Source: Serripes groenlandicus
Taxonomy: Eukaryota > Mollusca > Bivalvia > Cardiida > Cardiidae
NCBI GenBank assembly: GCA_031761405.1
Contig: JASEVX010000003.1
Location: 111,612,579 to 111,676,578 of the forward strand
Direction of reading: 5' to 3'
Length of the DNA: 64,000 bases
Shown: in pieces, positions 1 to 10,962 of the stretch
Position numbering within the stretch: the stretch's first letter is position 1
How the letters are laid out: each line of letters starts with the position of its first letter
Notes under the pieces: generated by a model
Told to the model about the DNA's origin: nothing
The model's database searches: none
What the model saw: the letters and a program-made list of their open reading frames with translations, nothing else
Made by a program: the position numbers and the translations under genes

Positions 1-272
1 GACCAGAGAGTAAGCAGGCCTTGCTTCAACGATAAATATGTAAGACCATGCAAAACGACACATATCTAGAGAGCTATAGATAACGTAAGAATGTCATGTA
101 CTCAAATCGTTATCCGACCCTCAGATCACAAATAATACGTTGACGGTATCATCCTAATACCACGATTATTTCAAACACCAACACAATGGGGTATAATGGC
201 TGATATGAGTGATATACGGTTTAAAAGAAAAACCTGTTTACCTCTACTCTAGATTAACAGAGTTGCTTGCCC
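1..272. other. Unassigned left edge
   Basis: AT-rich sequence with no exon, repeat or RNA gene that I recognise. A downstream exon of the Ly6/quiver-like gene would be expected on the minus strand here or further left; none was identified. Confidence 0.4.
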
Positions 273-468
273 TTAACTCTTTCAGCGCCAAAGGCAATAT
301 TGAGCTTTTTGCAAACAATACTGATTCAGGTGAGTCAGCTCCTAACGAGCTGTCTCATTATTGTTTGCCTTTTGGTTATCAAAATAGTCCAAACTTTTAT
401 TACATGCGAAATGGCGATTTTGAACATGAAATAGTCCACTTTAAACAATTCGGCGCTGAAAGGGTTAA
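273..468. mobile_element. Family B MITE copy 1 (TTAA-flanked)
   Basis: It starts ttaactctttcagcgcc and ends ggcgctgaaagggttaa: ~15-bp TIRs with TTAA on both sides. The interior has the palindromic aaacaatactgattcagg / gctcgtaacgagc centre, here damaged (the second arm is shortened). There is no ORF of its own. Confidence 0.75.
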
Positions 469-576
469 TTAATGTGTTTAATTGTACAGACAAGTGTACA
501 GACTGTGTACCCTTATTACAGAACATGTGAACGTATGAATCGTGATTTACAAAAACCAAACCATAAATAGAGCATT

Positions 577-781
577 GTTAGCCCTTTCATACGACAAATC
601 TGCAGCAGACAACTAGGAATTATATCTATAACGAATAGTTTTATTTATTGAATAGAGTTGAACACATTATGGCGAAGGGAGAAATTGCTCATTATGAGCA
701 ATGTCTTCTTTTGTCACAATATTTTCAAAAATCGTCTGCTGCAGAGGCGTCAGAAATCGTCTGTATGTGGGAAGGGGTTAA
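577..781. mobile_element. Family A MITE (TTAG/TTAA ends)
   Basis: 205 bp. The left end is ttagccctttc and the right is ggaaggggttaa. The central hairpin is gaaattgctcattatgagcaatg. Confidence 0.75.
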
Positions 782-1108
782 ACTAGTGTAGATCTTGCCG
801 TGGTTTGCCATTTTGGGTCCCATTGCTTCTGCGTACAGTGAAGACTCAGATTATAACTGGCTTCCACACAGTCTCATCTGAGCCTTCACAATTCATATAC
901 ATGTGCTAATTGCTTGGAAAGACTGATGCGTGAAATACTGATTTGAGGAAATAACAGTGGTAAATGAACTGGCCCCCATGATATGAATGATCTATTTTGT
1001 AAATGGCGTTTAACCCCAATGAACAACAGCATGTGATTAGGTTCTAGATGCCACTTTTGACGAAATAGTAGAGGTGAAGCCCCAATATGTTTACGCCGGT
1101 GTAACATG

Positions 1109-1286
1109 AACCCTTGTGTTACGTACAGACGCTTTCTGACGCCTCTTAATTGTTAAATAAAGTTGTAAACATTGTGGCCAAAGGAGAAATTGCTCATCAT
1201 GAGCAATTTCATCTTTGGCCACAATGTTTTCAAAAGTCGTCTACTACTTTTGCGTCAAAATGCATCTGCAAGTAGGAGAGGGTTAA
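1109..1286. mobile_element. Family A MITE, left end degraded
   Basis: It has a long perfect-looking hairpin, aacattgtggccaaag on one arm and its complement on the other, around gctcatcatgagc. The right end is gagagggttaa. Confidence 0.7.
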
Positions 1287-1357
1287 ATGATGCTTTACTG
1301 TCGAGTCAATAAGTAACCAAAGTGCCAGAGGCAGCTGACATGTATTGTTACACTTAC

Positions 1358-1504
1358 TATGGTAAAAATACGTCCATTTTAGGCATATTCCCCTGTCACA
1401 CTCTATGATCTCCAAATTACGGCTTTTGTCCGTTCGAGGGTAGATGGGATCAGAACAGGAGCTGTTCTTGGCATCACCGAAGCAGTAGTAGCACTTAATT
1501 GGAC
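1358..1504 (-). CDS. Internal exon of a secreted Ly6/quiver-like (three-finger) protein
   Basis: The exon encodes 48 full codons plus split codons at both ends. It reads GPIKCYYCFGDAKNSSC, then SDPI, and later IIECDRGICLKW. The pattern CYxC, nine residues, C-x-D-P, a gap, then EC and IC is typical of invertebrate Ly6/uPAR proteins of the quiver/sleepless (QVR) type, which are secreted or GPI-anchored and form a disulphide-knotted three-finger fold. Upstream on the minus strand is a good acceptor (ttgcag at 1505-1510). The donor is gtaagt at 1352-1357. The exon enters in phase 1 (GT completes a GGT codon), exactly the phase left by the signal-peptide exon at 20804-20891. The remaining cysteines and any GPI signal must lie in a 3' exon, which I do not find in bases 1-1357. 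A family A MITE (1544-1756) sits just upstream in the intron. Family assignment rests on the cysteine pattern read by eye. Confidence 0.68.
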
Positions 1505-1543
1505 CTGCAAACATAACGAATATTCAAGTTATATTACAATATT

Positions 1544-1756
1544 CAACACATCTGCAGCAGACGAGCTTGAAACATGATTGACAGAAACCTGAAAAATCTC
1601 CATTAAAGATAGCTTAATTGTTAAATAAAGTTGAAAACATTGTGGCCAAAGGTAAAATTGCTCATCATGAGCAATTTCCCCTTTGGCCACAATGTTTTCA
1701 AAAGTCGTCTGCTGATATTCCTCCAATATGCGTCTGCAGGTGGGGCAAAGTGTTAA
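1544..1756. mobile_element. Family A MITE next to the Ly6-like exon
   Basis: Left TIR lost; it begins acacatctgcagcagacga. Strong centre hairpin gctcatcatgagc; right end gggcaaagtgttaa. It lies 40 bp upstream of the exon 1358-1504 acceptor. Confidence 0.7.
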
Positions 1757-2096
1757 ACACTTAACTGTGAGCCTTTCAGTGTTGAAAGGTACAAGTTGGC
1801 ATTCCGAACAGTGTAGTTACAGATCAGCCTGTACATCTGATCCGTCTTATCAGAATCTACACAAGTTGACAAAAGCTTTTCATGTCAACAGTGTAGCTCT
1901 TGATCTAAGCTCAATACTGTTTACGAAAAGGTCAAATTGTAACGTTGCACATGAACGGGCTTGTTAACAGTCGAGCCTAGACTTAGTCAATAATGTTCGT
2001 TCGCTTATAAATATAAGCCATGTTACAGGAAACTAATCTTCGCTCGCTTAGGGCACTTCGTATATCAGCATTCCCAGAATAACTTATGGTAATATT

Positions 2097-2308
2097 TTAA
2101 CTCTTTCAGCGCCAAAGGCAATATCGAGGTTTTCGCAAACAATACTGATTCAGTTGAGTCAGCTCGTAACGAGCTCTCAACTGTAATCAGCATTGTTTGA
2201 CTTTTAGTTATCAAAATAGTCTAAAACTTGTATTACATGATAAATGGAGACGCCCGAATTTAAGGTTGGAAGAGTCTACTTTAAACAATTTGGCGCTGAA
2301 AGAGTTAA
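2097..2308. mobile_element. Family B MITE copy 2
   Basis: Full-length, TTAA at both ends. The central palindrome around agctcgtaacgagct is largely intact. 212 bp. Confidence 0.8.
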
Positions 2309-2721
2309 GTATACAAAGTACCCTTGGCGAAACCCAACTCAATCATGTTTGTGTTAATTGCAGATCAAGATAATATGAGACCCGTCTGACGATCTGGGGC
2401 CTTAATTTGTACACCAATTTACCCGCATATAATACCGTTACGGTGTGTTAGTAAGACCCTAATTTGTACACTAATTCACCCTCATATAATTCCGTTACGG
2501 TGAGTCAATAAGACCCCAATTTGTACACTAAGTCAGAAAGTACAAAAATAATAGAAGTACTTTAGAAAATGTATTCGATTCCATTCCTCTCGATATATCC
2601 TAAGATATTTTCAAAGCTCATTTAACCAAGCTGCGCTTTGCGTACAGTGAAGGAACGGGTGAGTCTTAGTGAATGCAGTTGCAAAGTCTCTTCGGAGCCT
2701 TCACTATCCCTCTACAAGTAT

Positions 2722-2960
2722 ATGAGTCGTTCACGAGAAAACCAACAGTGTTGACTCTGCGTAAAGTATCGACCCGGATCAGTCTAAGCATCCCGCGCAG
2801 GCTAACCCGGACAGACACTTTTCGCCTCCTGTGGATTTTTTGTTTCAGGAATCATTACTCTTTACCTCTATTCCCCTGAGACGGAATGTGTCGGCCCGGA
2901 TTAGAATGCGCGGACTGCGCAGGCTGATCAGGGTCGATACATTACGCAGAGTCATGTTTG
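2722..2960. mobile_element. Family C MITE
   Basis: Begins tatgagtcgttcacgagaaa. It contains gactctgcgtaaagtatcg, cgcctcctgtggatttt and the opposite-strand counterpart ctgatcagggtcgatac. The right TIR is worn after acgcagagtc. ORFs crossing it are by-products of the palindrome. Confidence 0.75.
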
Positions 2961-3331
2961 ATTTCTCAGATGCTTATCTAACGGCAATGGTATTGTCAAT
3001 GGTACCAAATCGGAAGAGTCCATACGGGCTCGAATCGCCAGACTCTGCTCGTCATCATTTATGTTCTACAAATAACATTCGAAGCCATATCAGTAAACAG
3101 TTCTGAATGTGTTCTTTATCAACGACACGGCCCGAACTAACATTCATGTATGAAACCAATATTGACAAATCTCTCCGCACACTGTGTTGTATGAGGTTTT
3201 ACGACGAACCAAAGTTATTTCTCGTGCCTAACCCACTCACAACATGCACTCTTCACATAAAACAAATAACGTGTAGAACGAGACGAACCGTTTGGAGGCT
3301 AATCTTCGTCCTTGTAGGGGGATACTAGACA

Positions 3332-3561
3332 TTAACCCTTTCCCTCATACAACAATTCTGCAGCAGACGACTTTGAACGTCTTTTGTCAAAACATAGAAA
3401 ATCTCCATAATTGAATGGATAACCTATGACAAAAAGTGGAAAACATTGTGGCAAAAGGAGAAATTGCACGTTTTGTGCAATTTCTTCTTTTGTCACTATG
3501 TTTTCAAAAAGCCGTCTGCTGCAGAGGCGTCAGAAAGCGTCTATATGAGGGAAAGGGTTAA
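3332..3561. mobile_element. Family A MITE, full length (230 bp)
   Basis: A reference copy: TTAA-ccctttccctcata on the left and tatgagggaaaggg-TTAA on the right, with centre ttgcacgttttgtgcaa. The arms carry ctgcagcagacgactttg and its counterpart. Confidence 0.9.
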
Positions 3562-4451
3562 GACGGATTTAGTTCAATAAAGTACTAACACATCGTCTAA
3601 ACACTATGTGTGGTACTTATAACGTTTAATTGCATTAGCAGCTGCAACGTTTGAACAGACGGAACAATTCCGCATTTTCCAACAATGTTTTAACTCTTGT
3701 TTTTGAATTATTCTTCCTCATTTCCCGATCACATGCTTTTCCCCTGTGATATGTTCAAAGCATTAACGACTATAGAATGGAAAAGCCTATACGGGTTGGT
3801 TGTTTGTCTACAATGACGTGTTGAGAGTCAGTCGCCTCTTTTGCAAACATTTCAGGAAAATATAAATTCACATCTTAAATATCGGAGTATGATTTTAAGT
3901 TGGAAACATAATTTTTTTTTTCGCTTTGAGCAATTTCTCTCCCCCTTGAACTAAGCCAATGAATTATACATGTTTAAACAAAAGTCGAGCGTAGCTAAAC
4001 GATGCGCCTTCATTGCATATACAATTATTGGAGACACAGTGTAACATAACCAATCAAAGCGAATTTTGGACCGGTGCAGATGTGGATCCGACTGGGCTGC
4101 CGAACCAATTGTGTGAAACCTTTGTCACAAGTATAGATAAAGGGCCAGCCGACCAACCACCGCACCCCCCGCCCCGCTCCCCCGCGCCGTCTGACTGGGA
4201 TCTGTACTATTGGCTGAACAACTAAAAACCGTTATCTTGATATTCCTAGAATCGGCAGTATGGACTCTTTCCTGATGCAAAACACTTATTTGCATGGAGT
4301 TAAACACGTTCTTGTCATACAAATGGCTACATTACCACTTAGGTCAAATTGATGCCGGTAGCCGAGGTCAGAATTCGAACTCCCAACCCCTTGGATCGAC
4401 AGACTTCGAGGTCAATGACTGAGCTGCCATTTTTTGAACGATATGTTTCGT

Positions 4452-4575
4452 TTAACTCTTTTTCCCACACACAATAAATCTGCAGCAGACGACTTTGAAC
4501 ATGTTTTGTCAAAAAGTGGAAAATCTCAACAATTGAATGGATAACCAATGACTAAAAGAGGAAAACATTGTGGGG
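4452..4575. mobile_element. Family A MITE, left half only
   Basis: Starts ttaactctttttcccac and runs to the gaaaacattgtgggg arm, where it merges into the 264-bp triplicated unit; the right half is missing. Confidence 0.65.
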
Positions 4576-5350
4576 AAAAAGAGACTTATTATGATAAATT
4601 TCCTCTTCTTTCCGCACAATTTACAAATATCGTCTATATCTGGTACAAAAACCATATTAATACGTTTCGGAATGCCTTTGACAAACGCCTATTAACTATA
4701 CATTTCCAACCTATGTGGTGTTCTTGTAAGAATTCCGGCATTTTTACACACACCAGACGTTCTTTGGTGTTGATGCATATAGTATGAATCGTTATTTGTA
4801 AAAGGTGCATGTTAGGTCATGTTTTGAATACATTGAGGGGGAAAAGACACTTATTATAAGATGCTTCCTATTCTTTCCACACAATTTACAAATATCGTCT
4901 ATATCTGGTACAAAAACCATATTAATACGTTTCGGAATGCCTTTGACAAACGCCTATTAACCCTACATTTCCAACCTATGTGGTGTTCTCGTAAGAATTC
5001 CGGCATTTTTACACACACCAGACGTTCTTTGGTGTTGGTGCATAGTATGAACCCGTTATTTGTAAAAGGTGCATGTTAGGTCATGTGGTGAAAACATTGA
5101 GGGGGAAAAGACACTTATTATAAGATGCTTCCTATTCTTTCAATATAATTTACAAATATCGTCTATGTCTGGTACAAACCATACTAATACGTTTGGGAAT
5201 GCCTTTGAAAAAACGCCTATTAACCCTACATTTCCAACCTATGTGGTGTTCTCGTAGGAATTCCGGCATTTTTACACACACCAGACGTTCTTTGGTGTTG
5301 ATGAATATAGTATGAACCCGTTATTTGGGAAAGGTGCATGTTGGGCCATG
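4561..5350. repeat. Three tandem copies of a ~264-bp unit
   Basis: Units start at 4561, 4825 and 5090, each with caaatatcgtctat, ggtacaaa, ttccaacctatgtggtgttc and caccagacgttctttggtg. The first unit overlaps the MITE arm at 4561. The third runs into the C-type element beginning near 5350. No coding potential is shared between units. Confidence 0.85.
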
Positions 5351-5684
5351 TGGCGTAGCTCCCTTTAGGCACTGTAGGCACGTGCCTACACACTTTTTAA
5401 AAAAAAATGTACCCAAAATGCAGCTGCGGCGATACACATCTGCGTTATGTATCTACCAGATCAGCCTGCGCTGTCCGCACAGACTGATCCGGCCGACACA
5501 TTCCGTCTAAGGGGGGATAGATAGAGTAGTGATTCCTGAAACAGAAAATCCACAGGAGGCGAAAGGTGTATATCCGGGTAGGCATGTGTGGCATGCTTAG
5601 GCTGATCCGTTTCGATACTTTACAATGTTGATTTTCTCACGAGACGGTCTACACATTGATTATTGCCAAGCTACGCCCCTGTTG
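5350..5684. mobile_element. Long variant of family C with its own outer TIR
   Basis: Outer ends are ggcgtagctcccttt and gccaagctacgcccct, inverted around the C core (cacatctgcg, cacattccgtct, cacaggaggcgaaa). It carries gcacgtgcctacacac, itself nearly palindromic. The same composite recurs at 12733-13078. Confidence 0.7.
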
Positions 5685-5904
5685 GCATGTCTGAACAATG
5701 TAGGTTAAGGTCAGCATATCCACCTGCTCAGACTGTACATAATCTACACAAGTTAACATGAGCGTCATACAAGCTTCAGTGAGTAATATTTCAACAGTTT
5801 GCATACTGATCAGACTGCGCGGATGCACAAGCTGATCGGGGTATATACACTGGCTACAGAAGCCAACTTGTACCTTGTACCTTGTCCTATGGACAGGCTT
5901 ATAT

Positions 5905-6152
5905 ATAAGCCGTCCCACTAGAAACCCAACATTATGGAGTAAATATGGACTCTGCGTAAAGTATCGACCCGGATCAGCCTAAGTATGCCGCGCAGGCTAA
6001 CCCGGACAGACACTTTTCGCCTCCTGTGGATTTTCTGTTTCGGGAATCACTACTCTATCTACCCCCCCCCCCCCCCCTTAGACGGAATGTGTCGGCCGGA
6101 TCAGTCTGCGCGGACAGCGCAGGCTGATCTGGTCGATACATTACGCAGATAT
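5905..6152. mobile_element. Family C MITE, first of a tandem pair
   Basis: Begins aagccgtcccactag, with gactctgcgtaaagtatcg and a run of 16 C at about 6062-6077. It ends near cattacgcagat and is followed within 10 bp by the next copy. Confidence 0.75.
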
Positions 6153-6158
6153 ATTGAT

Positions 6159-6434
6159 ATAAGCCGTCCCGCGAGAAAACCAATATTATGGAGTAAATAT
6201 GGACTCTGCGTAAAGTATCGACCCGGATCAGCCTAAGTATGCCGCGCAGGCTAACCCGGACATACACTTTTCGCCTCCTGTGGAATTTCTTTTTCGGGAA
6301 CCATTACTCTATACATATACCCCCCCTGAGACGGAATGTGTCGGCCCGGATTAGCCTGCGCGGCATACTTAGGCTGATCTGGGTCGATATATTACACGGA
6401 GTTTTTAATGTTGGTTTTCTCGTGGAACGGCTCA
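6159..6434. mobile_element. Family C MITE, second of a tandem pair
   Basis: Begins aagccgtcccgcgagaaaac and ends gttttctcgtggaacggctc. Arms agcctaagtatgccgcgcag and cggcatacttaggct are direct complements. Confidence 0.8.
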
Positions 6435-6900
6435 TAAGCTTTGTTTCGATATAATCTGTAATGACACACACGTGTTTTCTTTCATAATTGTACAAGGTGT
6501 GAACAGTATATTCCGAGGATTTTTTCTTGTATTACCCTGGTTATCTATTTTTGTAGCTATGAAAATAAAATGTATTTAGCATGGCGACAATGAATTTGTC
6601 ATTTTGCATAAATATTAAATGACCAAGTCGGAATTCGATCTCACAACACATGGTATGATTGCCCGCGTAACCAATTAAATGGTATTTCGGCTCGACAAAT
6701 ACGAAGTCGTAACACAATTATTGTACCGAATCGTTTATCTGATTATATTTGTACATGTTATTAGAATCGCTTGCTAAAAAACATCTGTGGAAATGCGTTA
6801 CGCCAGGAAAATATGGAAGTTTAGTTTTCGGGTGAAATTGCTCATTGTTCTAAACAATGTCTGCCGTCTGCTTTATGAAAAGTTAAAACACTTTACCACA
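6435..6900. other. Unassigned AT-rich stretch
   Basis: Non-coding. A weak tRNA-like fragment (gaattcgatctcacaac at about 6631) suggests a decayed minus-strand SINE. Nothing else seen. Confidence 0.4.
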
Positions 6901-6903
6901 ATT

Positions 6904-7058
6904 AACGTCTTTTGAAGCAGACGGGTTTTGATAACATTGTGGCGAAAGGAAAATTGCTCATAATAGGCAATTTCTCCTTTTGCCACAATGTATTCACCTC
7001 TTTTTAATAATTGCACCCTTACTTCTGGAGATTTTTTCACGTTTGTGGCAATACGTTT
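6904..7058. mobile_element. Family A MITE fragment
   Basis: Hairpin aacattgtggcgaaagg / ccttttgccacaatgt around gctcataataggc, with gacgtcttt-like arm pieces; the terminal TIRs are not recognisable. Confidence 0.6.
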
Positions 7059-7313
7059 TCAAAGTAAAATACTGAAGACAAAATAAACAAATAGTTAACA
7101 CTTGTATTGAACATATACATTTTGTTGTTGACTGTATTTCCTTTTTTGAAATAAACGGTGAACATATTATGGAGATTGTTCACGTTTGTGTCAATACGTT
7201 TTAAAAGTCAAATACTGAAGACAAAATAAACAAATAGTTAACACTTGTATTGAACAAATACACATTTTGTTGATTGTATTTCCTTTTTTGAAATAAACGG
7301 TGAACATATTATG
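7027..7313. repeat. Tandem duplication, 144-bp period
   Basis: Two copies starting ggagatt (7027 and 7171), each with cacgtttgtg, aaatactgaagacaaaataa and aacggtgaacatattat. The first copy starts inside the MITE fragment's right arm, so the duplication followed that insertion. Confidence 0.85.
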
Positions 7314-7491
7314 CAGAATATCTAGATTGGTCAAGTTTTCACTGGGTAAACAACAGAAATAGTATTTGAGCCAGATCGCATAGAGACTGATCTTCGGCTG
7401 TTCGCGACAAGGAAAAAACATTCATTGTTCCGAACGGTTATCTGGTCCAGACACATATTCACATATTCATACAAGTATCCCTAACCCTGTC

Positions 7492-7708
7492 TAACCTAGA
7501 GATGCATTTTAACGCATCTGCATCAGACGACTTTTGAAAACATCGTGACAAAAGGAGAAATTGCTAAAAACGAGTGATTTCTATACTTGCCACAATGTTT
7601 TCAACTTCTTTCAGTAATTATACCTACAATTATAAAGAATTTCCATATTTTTAGTCGACAGTTTCAATGTCGTCTGCTGCAGATTTGCTTTATGTGAGAA
7701 AGAGTTAA
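7492..7708. mobile_element. Family A MITE
   Basis: Ends ctaaccctgtc and gagaaagagttaa. The centre palindrome gctaaaaacgagtg is partly decayed. Confidence 0.7.
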
Positions 7709-7874
7709 TGCATCAGGAGAGTTCTTTTTAGAAAAAGAAGAAGTAAAGCACAGTAAAACGGTGCACTGTTGTAGGAATTGCCATTATTTTTTTAAAATCT
7801 TAGTCGGTTTTCGTGTTTGGTAACTCATGTTATCAAAAATGAAATGTGTGTAAAACAGTGACTTTGTGAGGTAG

Positions 7875-7990
7875 GATACCAGCTTCGTGGTTAAACGGTC
7901 CCGGGTTCGAATCTCGGTATAATGTGATATACCAATAAGGGGTTCCCACACATTCGACTACTTACCTAATTCAAGGAGAAAGGTCCTTCG
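7875..7990 (+). repeat. tRNA-like SINE fragment
   Basis: A plausible box A remnant (cttcgtggttaaacgg) and box B (gggttcgaatctcgg) occur too close together for a tRNA gene. Likely a SINE head relic. Confidence 0.45.
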
Positions 7991-8339
7991 AATTTGTTTC
8001 CAGAATGGAAATATATCAAATATGATAAATACAGACTTGTCATCTGCATGAACATTTGTTTACTTTTGTGTAATAAAACGTATCACAAACAGTGTAGTTT
8101 GTAATAAAAAACAATAACTCTTTCCTACATAAAACAAATCTGCAACGGAGGACTCTAAAACATATGGAATATGTAAAGGGGGGAAACTTGTTATGTGACT
8201 AGGGCTCGTAACGAGATTAACACGTGACAATTATTCATCCGGATGAAAACAAAGTACTTGAAGTGGGGGGAGCCGATTAACCGAATTGTAGCAAGCTGCT
8301 TATATATTGCACAATTATAATGAATTGTTTCTTAACTCT

Positions 8340-8552
8340 TTAACTCTTTCAGCGCCAAAGGCAATACTGAGCTTTTTGCAAACAATACAGATTCAGGTGA
8401 GGAAGCTCGTAACAAGCTACCTCACCTGAAATATGCATTGTTTGGCTGTGAGTTATAAAAATATTCCAAAAATCCTATAAGATGGGAAAAGAGTCGTCCG
8501 AGTTTGAACATGGAAGAGTCATCATTAAACAATTCGGCGCCGAAAGAGTTAA
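8340..8552. mobile_element. Family B MITE copy 3
   Basis: 213 bp with TTAA ends. The left end is preceded by a partial duplicate ttaactctt, and the right TIR is ggcgccgaaagag. The centre has caggtgagg / cctcacctg arms. Confidence 0.8.
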
Positions 8553-9268
8553 GATGCGTGGGTTTTGTTTGTTTTTACTCCCCTTTCAACATGATGTTCA
8601 GTTATATCACGTCGTTTCCTATATAATTAATATGCATATGGTTATTTTACACGCGATATTGTTATATTCATATGTCTCATTTAGAGACTAATATAAGAAC
8701 TAATAAACGATTGGACTTGAACTATAATGTAGACCCACACTTCTTACGGTGCACCTTTTCAATTTGATATACTACATATTTCTAGTTGATTAATTAGCTG
8801 ACATACTTAGTAATCGACCTATATATACCATTTGATCCTAATTGGAGACAAACACAGTCCTAATTACAAACAAAAGAAGATAAAACACATCAAACGATTG
8901 CGAAAGAATGCACACAAAGACTATCGGACAATCTCCAGACATGCAATTTGGTCTATATGGGTCTTAGCCAAAAAAATAACGAGTTTTTACATTTAATTGA
9001 ACCCTTAGCGACTTCGCATACCTTTCGCAGAGCAGCCGGCATTTTTAGGGGGAGCGGAGGGGGGGTGGAGGAAGGGCAGGGGTGGTGGAGAGAAATGGCT
9101 CAACACAAGCAATATCCCTTCTTAAGATAATGTTTTCAACTCAGTATCAAAATCACATTTACATTTCATGATGTAGCAATACGCTGTGAAGAAATGTACA
9201 AAGAAGTCCACACTGTAAATGTTTCAGCAGGTAAATGATTAAGATTAACTTGACTTCTTCTTTATTTA
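8553..9268. other. Unassigned stretch
   Basis: No exon recognised. A purine-rich patch lies at about 9048-9095 (gggggagcggaggggggg). The end abuts the 38-bp minisatellite. Confidence 0.4.
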
Positions 9269-10516
9269 CAGTTCCATCATAGAACACTGATTCTTCTGTA
9301 TTTACGGTTCCATCATAGAACACACTGATTCTTCGGCGGTATTTACAGTTCCATCATAGAACACACTGAGTCTTCTGTATTTACGGTTCCATCGTAGAAC
9401 ACACTGAGTCTTCTGTATGTATGGTTCCATCATAGAACACACTGAGTCTTCTGTATTTACAGTTCCATCATAGAACACACTGAGTCTTCTGTATTTAAGG
9501 TTCCATCAAAGAACACACTGAGTCTTCTGTATTTACGGTTCCATCGTAGAACACACTGAGTCTTCTGTATGTATGGTTCCATCATATAACACACTGAGTC
9601 TTCTGTATATACGGTTCCATCAAAGAACACACTGAGTCTTCTGTATTTACGGTTCCATCAAAGAACACACTGAGTCTTCTGTATTTACAGTTCCATCATA
9701 GAACACACTGAGTCTTCTGTATTTACAGTTCCATCATAGAACACACTGAGTCTTCTGTATTTAAGGTTCCATCAAAGAACACACTGAGTCTTCTGTATTT
9801 ACGGTTCCATCGTAGAACACACTGAGTCTTCTGTATGTATGGTTCCATCGTAGAACACACTGAGTCTTCTGTATTTACAGTTCCATCATAGAACACACTG
9901 AGTCTTCTGTATGTATGGTTCCATCGTAGAACACACTGAGTCTTCTGTATTTACAGTTCCATCATAGAACACACTGAGTCTTCTGTATGTATGGTTCCAT
10001 CGTAGAACACACTGAGTCTTCTGTATTTAAGGTTCCATCATAGAACACACTGAGTCTTCTGTATTTACGGTTCCATCGTAGAACACACTGAGTCTTCTGT
10101 ATGTATGGTTCCATCGTAGAACACACTGAGTCTTCTGTATTTACGGTTCTATCATAGAACACACTGAGTCTTCTGTATTTACGGTTCCATCATAGAACAC
10201 ACTGAGTCTTCTGTATTTACGGTTTCATCATAGAACACACTGAGTCTTCTGTATTTACGGTTCCATCAAAGAAAACACTGAGTCTTCTGTATTTACGGTT
10301 CCATCAAAGAACACACTGAGTCTTCTGTATTTACGGTTCCATCAAAGAACACACTGAGTCTTCTGTATTTACGGTTCCATCAAAGAACACACTGAGTCTT
10401 CTGTATTTACGGTTCCATCAAAGAAAACACTGAGTCTTCTGTATTTACGGTTCCATCAAAGAACACACTGAGTCTTCTGTATTTACGGTTCCATCAAAGA
10501 ACACACTGAGTCTTCT
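9269..10516. repeat. 38-bp minisatellite (about 32 units)
   Basis: Consensus unit: tcttctgtatttacggttcc followed by atcatagaacacactgag (38 bp). Variants atgtatgg, ttaagg, tcgtag and tcaaag recur in blocks. Units near the left end are irregular (one has an extra gcgg), while the right third is nearly uniform. There are no unique spacers and no flanking genes. Minus-strand ORFs here only reflect the period. Confidence 0.95.
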
Positions 10517-10594
10517 AGCACATCCGTCTAAATGCTTTCCCAGCAACAGTGAATGCCAATGAGGGAAGGCAATTATATCGTTGTAAAGTGTTTA

Positions 10595-10660
10595 TAATGA
10601 CCCAAGTGGGGATCGAACCCTGGCTTTCCGCCTTCGAAAGTTGTGTTTTTTGTTATCATA
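10595..10660 (-). repeat. tRNA-like SINE head fragment
   Basis: ccaagtggggatcgaaccctg is a minus-strand box B region like the SINE heads at 58647 and 41940. The rest has decayed. Confidence 0.4.
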
Positions 10661-10699
10661 CAAGTACTCAAAAGACCTTGCGGGTGATTTTACAACTAT

Positions 10700-10838
10700 A
10701 TTGTTATATCTCCTTTTGCCACAATGTTTTCAACTTTATTCAATTATTCTGCTATTATCTATAGAAACTGTTCACATGTTTGCATATATGTTTTCAAAGT
10801 AGTCTGCTGCAGAGTTATTGTATGTGGGAAAGGGTTAA
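10700..10838. mobile_element. Family A MITE, right half
   Basis: Starts at the hairpin arm tctccttttgccacaatg and ends gtgggaaagggttaa; the left half is missing. Confidence 0.7.
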
Positions 10839-10962
10839 CATGTGCTGAGTGTATGAATACAACAGTGAAACCTTTAGACGTAAATTGATCTTTGAAAGTA
10901 GGTCTTCGTGTGACGCGGCCATTTTCGTTTCGGTTCTCCGTTTTACCAATGTGTTCATGTGT

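Noticed and set aside
2673..3106. ORFs with CTLRKVSTRISLSMPRRL-like sequence, also at 5985-6454 and 14821-15105
   Set aside because: The same peptide appears wherever family C occurs and on both strands of its TIRs; a by-product of the MITE.
9962..10162. Repetitive minus-strand ORF inside the 38-bp array
   Set aside because: Three 38-bp units equal 38 codons, so frames stay open by periodicity; not a protein.
9269..10516. Regular direct repeats resembling a CRISPR array
   Set aside because: The units are contiguous with no unique spacers, and the genome is eukaryotic; it is a minisatellite.
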